Of a stretch of DNA of 64,000 nt, positions 59,141-64,000 are shown in pieces. This DNA is from Amycolatopsis lexingtonensis (lineage in GTDB: Bacteria; Actinomycetota; Actinomycetes; Mycobacteriales; Pseudonocardiaceae), in assembly GCF_014873755.1 (NCBI RefSeq), contig NZ_JADBEG010000001.1, positions 5,687,501-5,751,500 on the forward strand, read 5' to 3'. A program made the position numbers and the translations under genes. Below the pieces are notes generated by a model. It was given only the letters and a program-made list of their open reading frames with translations. It ran no database searches and was not told the origin of the DNA. Position 1 is the stretch's first letter. Every line of letters begins with the position of its first letter.

Positions 59141-60901
59141 TCAGCCCGCGGTCGCGTAGGCCGAGCCCAGCCAGGTTTCGTCGATGCGCAGCCGCTTGTA
59201 GCGGGTGCTGTCGCTCGATGCCGCGTACGTGCTCGTGATTCGCAGGCGGACGTACCTCGTCGTCACCGCCGTCAGGTCCGCGAACTGGACGCCGCGGTGG
59301 CTCGGGAGCGTGCCGGACTTCACCGCGCTCCCCCAGTTCTGGCCGTCGGCCGAGACGAATACCTGGTAGCCCTTGATCCGCGCCGACTGCTCGGTGTCCG
59401 ACCGGGCGTAGCTCACCGAGTCCTCGCGCTGGTTGAGGGCGAGGTACTGGACCGGCTTGGCCGACCCGAGGTCGTAGTCGAGGTCGACCGGGAGCTTCTT
59501 GCCGTTGTCGAAGTACGTCAGGTAGTCGCCGTCGCTCGCCGACTGTCCACTGTGGCCGCTGGCCGACGTGCTCGCCTTCAGCGTCACGGTACGGGGGTCG
59601 TAAACCCCGGTGCGTCCCGTCGTTTCGACCTTGAACACCGTGTCGTAGGCGTCCCAGCCCGACAGACCGGTCAGCGTGAGACTTCCGTTCCCTTGGCCGA
59701 AGGAGACGGCCGCGCCAGTACGGAGGTTCGTGACGCGGGAGACGCGGTAGCCGTTGTCGCGGATCTTCACCGTGCTGCCCGACGGCTTGGTCAGCACGTG
59801 CAGGTACTGCGTCGCGCCGCGGATGGTGATGACGCCGTGCGCGCCGTCGTTCCAGAAGCCCGGCTGCATCCCGCCGTACATGTAGCCCGCGCCCTCGGTG
59901 CCGTCGAGGGATTCGCGGATCGCGCCGAGGTAGCCCGCGGCGAAGTTGTTGAACGCCTCCTGGTTCGCGGGGAAGCGGCCGTTCACCATCGCCGTTTCGG
60001 CCATCAGGGACTTGATCGACGAGCCTGCGTTCGTCACCAGCCTGCCGAGGTTGAGCGCCTTGTTCACCGGCGGGTTCGAGCCGCCGTACCACCACGATCC
60101 GGTGTCGGGCAGCTTGAAGCACGCTTCCGTCAGTCGCGGCATCGCCGTGTACGTCGCCTGCGGGTAGTCGTACGACGGGGTCATGCCGGTCTTCTGCTCG
60201 TTGCTGATCGTGTCCATGATCGGCGTGTCTTCGTTGTTGTTGCTCAGCAGGTAGTCCGGGCGCTGCTGGTAGATCTGCTTGTACAGGTCGTGGGATTCCC
60301 AGTAGGCGTTGTCGTTGTCGATCCAGAAGCCGCCGAGGTCGGGGTAGTTCTTCATGACCTCGAAGAAGTTGTCGTAGCTGAACTGGCCGAAGCCGTCCTG
60401 GCTGTCGAGGTTCACGGTCTTGCCCTTGTACTTCGAGTAGCCGGCCGAGTCGAGCCACTCGTGGCCGCCCTCGTCGTGCCACTGGGCGTCGTTGGTCATG
60501 TAGAGGATGACCTTGAGCCCCTCGGCCTTCGCCGCGGCGACCAGCTCGCCGAGGAAGTCCCGCTTGGTGCTGCAGCTGCCGGGGATCTTCGACGGCCAGG
60601 CCCGCGAGTAGCCGAGGCGGCTGTGGAAGGAGGCCAGCACCAGGTACGACGCGTGCAGCTTCTTCGCTTCGCCGACCCAGTAGCCGGGACTCCAGCCGCC
60701 GTCGGTGATCGCCTTCTCCCAGGCGCTGCAACTGGTGTAGCCGGGCGAAGTGCGCATGCCCCAGTGCAGGAACAGTCCCGCCTGGCTGTCGCGCAGCCAC
60801 TGCTGGGAGGGTTTCTGCAGATCGGCCGACGCCGGCGCGGTGGCGAGCCCGGCGGCCGCCAGCAGCGAAGCGCACACGATACCCAAACGACGCAGGAACA
60901 T
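59141..60901 (-). CDS. Secreted GH29-type alpha-L-fucosidase-like protein with F5/8 C domain
   Basis: The 586-residue protein has a signal peptide (1-27, APASA), a GH29-like barrel (AGLFLHWGMRTSPGY, YLVLASFHSRLGYSR, FWIDNDNAYWES where the W-x-D aspartate is the nucleophile candidate) and a discoidin-type module at the end (about 445-586: KPVQYLALNQREDS, IKGYQVFVSADGQNWG, TTRYVRLRITST). It probably trims fucose or a related sugar from plant glycans. GGAGG precedes ATG 60901. A DasR-like half-conserved site lies 12-27 bases upstream of the start. Confidence 0.78.
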   Translation of the reverse strand: MFLRRLGIVCASLLAAAGLATAPASADLQKPSQQWLRDSQAGLFLHWGMRTSPGYTSCSAWEKAITDGGWSPGYWVGEAKKLHASYLVLASFHSRLGYSRAWPSKIPGSCSTKRDFLGELVAAAKAEGLKVILYMTNDAQWHDEGGHEWLDSAGYSKYKGKTVNLDSQDGFGQFSYDNFFEVMKNYPDLGGFWIDNDNAYWESHDLYKQIYQQRPDYLLSNNNEDTPIMDTISNEQKTGMTPSYDYPQATYTAMPRLTEACFKLPDTGSWWYGGSNPPVNKALNLGRLVTNAGSSIKSLMAETAMVNGRFPANQEAFNNFAAGYLGAIRESLDGTEGAGYMYGGMQPGFWNDGAHGVITIRGATQYLHVLTKPSGSTVKIRDNGYRVSRVTNLRTGAAVSFGQGNGSLTLTGLSGWDAYDTVFKVETTGRTGVYDPRTVTLKASTSASGHSGQSASDGDYLTYFDNGKKLPVDLDYDLGSAKPVQYLALNQREDSVSYARSDTEQSARIKGYQVFVSADGQNWGSAVKSGTLPSHRGVQFADLTAVTTRYVRLRITSTYAASSDSTRYKRLRIDETWLGSAYATAG

Positions 60902-60912
60902 CGACGACCTCC

Positions 60913-60928
60913 AGTGGTCTGGTCCACC
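60913..60928. promoter_or_regulatory. dre-like site at the fucosidase start
   Basis: AGTGGTCTGGTCCACC matches the DasR consensus at 11 of 16 positions, with core TGGTCTGGTCCA (10 of 12). It directly precedes the ribosome-binding site. Weaker than the chitinase site. Confidence 0.3.
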
Positions 60929-61048
60929 CGGAGTGGTACTCCTGCCCCGCACCTCCGGTCAAGGCTCAGGTCCGACCTTTGGCACACGTTTCGGCCATCG
61001 GTACACCGTTCTGCCCGCCATCCGAGTTAAATATCTGATATATGACGT

Positions 61049-61065
61049 GAGAGATCGGATCTCTC
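61049..61065. promoter_or_regulatory. Perfect palindrome upstream of the GH105 promoter
   Basis: GAGAGATC-G-GATCTCTC, a perfect eight-base inverted repeat around one base, directly abutting the -35 box at 61066. A strong operator candidate for the pectin-type gene. Confidence 0.6.
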
Positions 61066-61095
61066 TTGACCGGGAGTACGCGGGGCGAGTAGATG
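61066..61095 (+). promoter_or_regulatory. Promoter of the GH105-like gene
   Basis: TTGACC at 61066-61071, an 18-base spacer, TAGATG at 61090-61095. The implied leader is about 160 nt. Confidence 0.5.
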
Positions 61096-61104
61096 TTCTC
61101 CCAG

Positions 61105-61117
61105 GGAAGCGCTTTCG
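61105..61117. promoter_or_regulatory. LacI-type operator candidate downstream of the GH105 promoter
   Basis: GGAAGCGCTTTCG contains the AAGCGCTT palindrome centred on CG that is typical of LacI-family sites. It lies about ten bases after the -10 box, a repressing position. Confidence 0.5.
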
Positions 61118-61261
61118 CTCCCCGACCACCGCTCCGGCGAAACGGGTAGCACGCCGCGCCCCAAGAGCCGGCCGGGATGCCGACGGACGGCGGATCGGCA
61201 TCCCGGCCACCTCTTTCGCACCACCCGCGTCGCGGGGGCCAGTGCACGAAAGGGACGCAGC

Positions 61262-62449
61262 ATGTCCGAGCACCCCCTTCGCCCGACCCGGCGCGCGGTC
61301 CTGGCCGGCTCCCTCGGCGCGCTCGGCGCCCTCGCCGCGGCGGGCCCCGTCGCGCGGGCGGCCGACCGGCTTCCCCCGATCGGCGGGGCCGCGCCACCAC
61401 CGGACTGGTCGCGGGCGGTCATCGACTCGACGATGACGCGCTACACCCCGGACAAGATCGGCGGCTGGGGCTACACCCTCGGCCTGTACCTCTACGGCCA
61501 GTACCTCTTCTTCAAGCGCACCGGGGAGCGGAAGTACCTCGACTACATCGTCGCCTGGTACGACCGGTTCATCACCGACAGCGGGATCTCCAACAGCTTC
61601 ACCAACCTCGACTCGATGCGCTCGTGCCAGCTGCTGCCGCTGCTGTACGCCGAAACCGGCCGCAAGAAGTACAAGACGGCCGCCGACCAGCTGCGCAAGC
61701 GGTTCCCGGCCTACCCCCGCACGTCCGACGGCGGCATGTTCCACGCCACGAGCAAGGTCGGCCAGCTGTGGGGCGACGGCGTGTACATGGCCCAGCCGTT
61801 CCTCGCGCTCTACGGCGCCGCGTTCGGCGACGGCGCGTACTGCTTCGAAGAGGCGGCGAAGAACATCTCCGTGTACTTCGGCCACCTCCGCGAACCCGCG
61901 AAGGGCCTGCTGTACCACGCCTACGACGAGGACGGCTCCGAGTCGTGGGCGTCCGGGAGCGGGCACCACTCGAAGTACCACTGGGCCCGCGCGATCGGCT
62001 GGTTCGGGATGGCCGCCATCGACATCCTCGAGGTGCTGCCGGCGGACCACCCGCGGCGGGCCGCGCTGATCGACGTCGTGCGGTTCCTGGCCGCGGGCTA
62101 CCAGCGGTACCAGGACCCGGCCACCGGCCGCTGGTACCAGGTCGTCGACCGCGGCGGCGACGCCAAGAACTGGCTGGAGACGTCGGCGTCGTCGATGTAC
62201 ACGTTCACGATCGCCCGCGGCGTCCAGCGCGGCTACCTGCCCTCGACGTACCAGGCGGTGGCGGACAAGGGCTACGCCGGCGTGCTGAAGAAGATCTCCG
62301 TCGGCGCCGACGGCCTCACGAACATCACCGACATCTGCGAGGGCACCAACGTCGGCGACCTGTCCTACTACTACGCCCGGGCCCGCAAGACCAACGACTT
62401 CCACGGCCTCGGCGCGTTCCTGATCATGAACGAGCAGTTCCACCACTGA
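61262..62449 (+). CDS. Secreted GH105-type unsaturated rhamnogalacturonyl hydrolase
   Basis: The 395-residue protein has a twin-arginine signal (TRRAVLAGSLGALGALAAAGPVARA) and an (alpha/alpha)6 barrel with GH105/GH88 marks: WGYTLGLYLYGQYLFFKRTGE, KVGQLWGDGVYMAQPFLALYG (catalytic Asp in WGD), HWARAIGWFGMAAIDILEVLP, WLETSASSMYTFTIARGVQRGYL and TNITDICEGTNVGD. It removes the unsaturated uronic acid left by pectin or rhamnogalacturonan lyases. AAAGGGA precedes the ATG. It faces a GH28-like gene across a bidirectional terminator. Confidence 0.88.
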   Translation: MSEHPLRPTRRAVLAGSLGALGALAAAGPVARAADRLPPIGGAAPPPDWSRAVIDSTMTRYTPDKIGGWGYTLGLYLYGQYLFFKRTGERKYLDYIVAWYDRFITDSGISNSFTNLDSMRSCQLLPLLYAETGRKKYKTAADQLRKRFPAYPRTSDGGMFHATSKVGQLWGDGVYMAQPFLALYGAAFGDGAYCFEEAAKNISVYFGHLREPAKGLLYHAYDEDGSESWASGSGHHSKYHWARAIGWFGMAAIDILEVLPADHPRRAALIDVVRFLAAGYQRYQDPATGRWYQVVDRGGDAKNWLETSASSMYTFTIARGVQRGYLPSTYQAVADKGYAGVLKKISVGADGLTNITDICEGTNVGDLSYYYARARKTNDFHGLGAFLIMNEQFHH

Positions 62450-62466
62450 CCACGAGGCGCGCCGCA

Positions 62467-62500
62467 GGAGGGGCCCCGGCTTTCCGGCCGGGGCCCCTCC
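62467..62500. terminator. Bidirectional terminator between GH105 and GH28 genes
   Basis: GGAGGGGCCCCGGC at 62467-62480 pairs perfectly with 62487-62500 around a six-base loop, between the two convergent stops. Confidence 0.75.
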
Positions 62501-62504
62501 GTCG

Positions 62505-63968
62505 TCAGCAGTCCGAAGTGGACTCGGTCGCGTTCACGCGCAGCGCGGAGTCCTTGACGCAGTAGCCCGTCACCGACTGGAAGCCGATGTCGTACGGGCT
62601 CTTCGCGCCCTTCTCCGCGGTGAAGTGGTCGAAGGTGATGTCCGAGCTGTTGTTCACGATGCTCGCCGGGCGGCCGTCGTCCTTCGCGAAGTCCACGGAG
62701 CTGTTCACGAACCGGATGCCGGCCGCGTAGTGCAGGTACCAGCCGTAGGACGGGCGGGTGCCGATGCTCTTCGGGTTGTAGTCCGTCGCGTTGTTGCTCG
62801 GGACGCCGGTCGACATGGTGCCGTTGCCGCCCGGCACGGTCAGCTTGACGCCGGTGAAGGTGACGTCGGAGACGCGATGACCGCTGTCCGCGCCCCAGAG
62901 CGTCGGGCTGAAGTTGCTGCCGGTGTGCGTGCCGGTGACGTTGTCGAACGTGATCCCGCTGATCGAGCCGACGCCGGGATCGTTGCCGCACCGCTTCCGC
63001 GTGCCGATCTTCATCATGACCGGCGAATACGTCCCCGACATCGTGATGTCGCGGTAGTGCACGTCGGAGATCTTCGCGCCGTCCATCGAAACGATCCCGA
63101 TCCCCGATTTGTGCGCGCCGGTGATCGCGATCTCCGAGAACCGGTAGCCGGTGAAGTCACCGCAGGTCTCGGACCCGAACATCAGCGCGTTGCAGCACAC
63201 CGCCGAAAGTTTCGCGCCGGTCACCGTGACGTTCCCGTTCGGCAGTTTGGCGCCGAGCGCGTAATCGCTCTTGAACACGAGCGCGTCGTCGTTCGCCGCG
63301 ATGCTGGCGTTGGTGATGGTGACGTTCGTGGTGCTGATGATGTTCCAGCCGTCGCGGTCGCTCGCCGTGTCGATGGTCAGGTGGTCGGACACGACGTTCT
63401 TGCACCCGTTGATCAGCGCCGCGAAGTGCCCGCCGCGGCGCAGCTTGATGCCGGACAGCGTGAGCCCGTCGCACCGGGTGAGCGACAGGATCTTGTCCGC
63501 CTCACCGGATTTCGGGTTGCCGGTGATCAGGTTGCCGCCGCCGTCGATGGTGCCCGCGCCGGTGAAGCCGATGTTCGTCAGCTTGTCGCCGGTGAACATC
63601 GCGTTGTGGAAGTGGCTGTGGCCGTAGTCCTGGTAGGCGTCCCACGGGTTCGCTTCCGGCTTGTCGTAGGTGTCCGCACCGGACCCGGCGATCGTCGCGC
63701 CCGCGTCGAGCTGGATCGTCACGTTGCTCTTGAGGTGCACCGTGTGCGCCGACTTGTAGGTGCCCGAGGTGAACCGGACGGTACCGCCGCCCGCGGCGTT
63801 GGCCGCCTTGATCGCCTTGTCGACGGCGGGAGAATCGTCGGCGGAACCGTTGCCCTTGGCGCCGTAGTCCTTCACGTCGTAGACGCCGCCGGGTGCGGCG
63901 GCAGAGATTCCGGTACCGGCCATCACCAGCCCGGCGATCGCCAAGCTGACCAGCAAAGATCTTTTCAC
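62505..63968 (-). CDS. Secreted GH28/pectate-lyase-fold polysaccharide hydrolase
   Basis: The 487-residue protein has a signal peptide (1-25, GISAAAPG), the N-terminal YDVKDYGAKGNGSADDSPAVDKAIKAAN segment of GH28-type right-handed beta-helices, and repeated strands with GWNIIST, NDDALVFKSD (a polygalacturonase-like acidic pair) and CNALMFGSETCGD. The usual GHG and RIK motifs are not clear, so substrate is uncertain; pectin or rhamnogalacturonan fits the adjacent GH105 gene. GTG start, with AAGGCGG about ten bases upstream. Confidence 0.78.
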   Translation of the reverse strand: MKRSLLVSLAIAGLVMAGTGISAAAPGGVYDVKDYGAKGNGSADDSPAVDKAIKAANAAGGGTVRFTSGTYKSAHTVHLKSNVTIQLDAGATIAGSGADTYDKPEANPWDAYQDYGHSHFHNAMFTGDKLTNIGFTGAGTIDGGGNLITGNPKSGEADKILSLTRCDGLTLSGIKLRRGGHFAALINGCKNVVSDHLTIDTASDRDGWNIISTTNVTITNASIAANDDALVFKSDYALGAKLPNGNVTVTGAKLSAVCCNALMFGSETCGDFTGYRFSEIAITGAHKSGIGIVSMDGAKISDVHYRDITMSGTYSPVMMKIGTRKRCGNDPGVGSISGITFDNVTGTHTGSNFSPTLWGADSGHRVSDVTFTGVKLTVPGGNGTMSTGVPSNNATDYNPKSIGTRPSYGWYLHYAAGIRFVNSSVDFAKDDGRPASIVNNSSDITFDHFTAEKGAKSPYDIGFQSVTGYCVKDSALRVNATESTSDC

Positions 63969-64000
63969 CGTGAGACCGCCTTGTCATGGAATCGGGAAAT

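Noticed and set aside
53784..59200. Integration of the four-gene cluster at a tRNA or between direct repeats
   Set aside because: No tRNA, integrase or matching direct repeats were seen at the edges, so transfer is argued only from codon use and context.

Overview
The window is a very GC-rich (about 70% by eye) chromosomal segment of a filamentous actinomycete. The gene content best fits Amycolatopsis or another member of the Pseudonocardiaceae: a SARP-type regulator, crotonyl-CoA carboxylase/reductase, a DasR-like operator in front of a chitinase, many GTG starts and chains of genes joined by 4-nt GTGA/ATGA overlaps. The genus is an inference from style and content. I saw no tRNA, rRNA, CRISPR array or insertion sequence.

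Layout. 1-4.2 kb: the tail of a MocR-like regulator, a secreted cyclophilin, a thiolase-meaB pair and methylmalonyl-CoA epimerase. 4.2-9.8 kb: an SPW membrane protein with its TetR neighbour, crotonyl-CoA carboxylase/reductase, a DivIVA-like coiled-coil protein, a universal stress protein and a class III adenylate cyclase. 9.8-18 kb: a complete phenylacetate degradation locus. paaZABCDE runs leftward and paaI-paaK-paaR rightward, with two good PaaR-type operators in the divergent promoter. 18-28 kb: regulators (MarR with twin operators, TetR, AraC, and an unusual SARP-LysR fusion), a barstar-like protein, and a Baeyer-Villiger-type monooxygenase overlapping a cholesterol-oxidase-like GMC oxidoreductase. 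28-38 kb: a GH18 chitinase with a DasR-like site, Tex, a four-gene acyl-CoA dehydrogenase operon and a DEAD-box helicase. 38-49 kb: an acyl-ACP desaturase, a PadR-XRE-membrane protein operon, a sulfonate/taurine-type ABC transporter, a QueA-like enzyme with an SDR, an NCS1 permease and an orphan histidine kinase. 49-54 kb: a sedolisin protease, and a ROK regulator divergent from a GH63-like glycosidase. 59-64 kb: three secreted plant-polysaccharide enzymes (GH29-like with a discoidin domain, GH105-like, GH28-like).

The most novel-looking part is 53.9-59.1 kb. Four co-directional genes encode (1) a STAS domain fused to a histidine-kinase-like ATPase, (2) a 563-residue protein with two phosphoribosyltransferase-like PRPP loops, (3) a purine-nucleoside-phosphorylase/MTAN-fold protein with its key acidic residues, and (4) a class III nucleotide cyclase that keeps its metal aspartates but has lost the usual adenine-recognition residues, joined to a C-terminal domain I cannot name. 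Genes 1-3 overlap each other. Codon usage is less GC-biased than in the flanks. I read this as an acquired nucleotide-signalling module, possibly anti-phage. No named system with this composition is known to me; function is inferred.

Three near-identical palindromes (37.8, 44.3 and 49.1 kb) end genes on one or both sides. Base-pair-preserving differences between copies suggest a dispersed family of intrinsic terminators or structured RNA elements.
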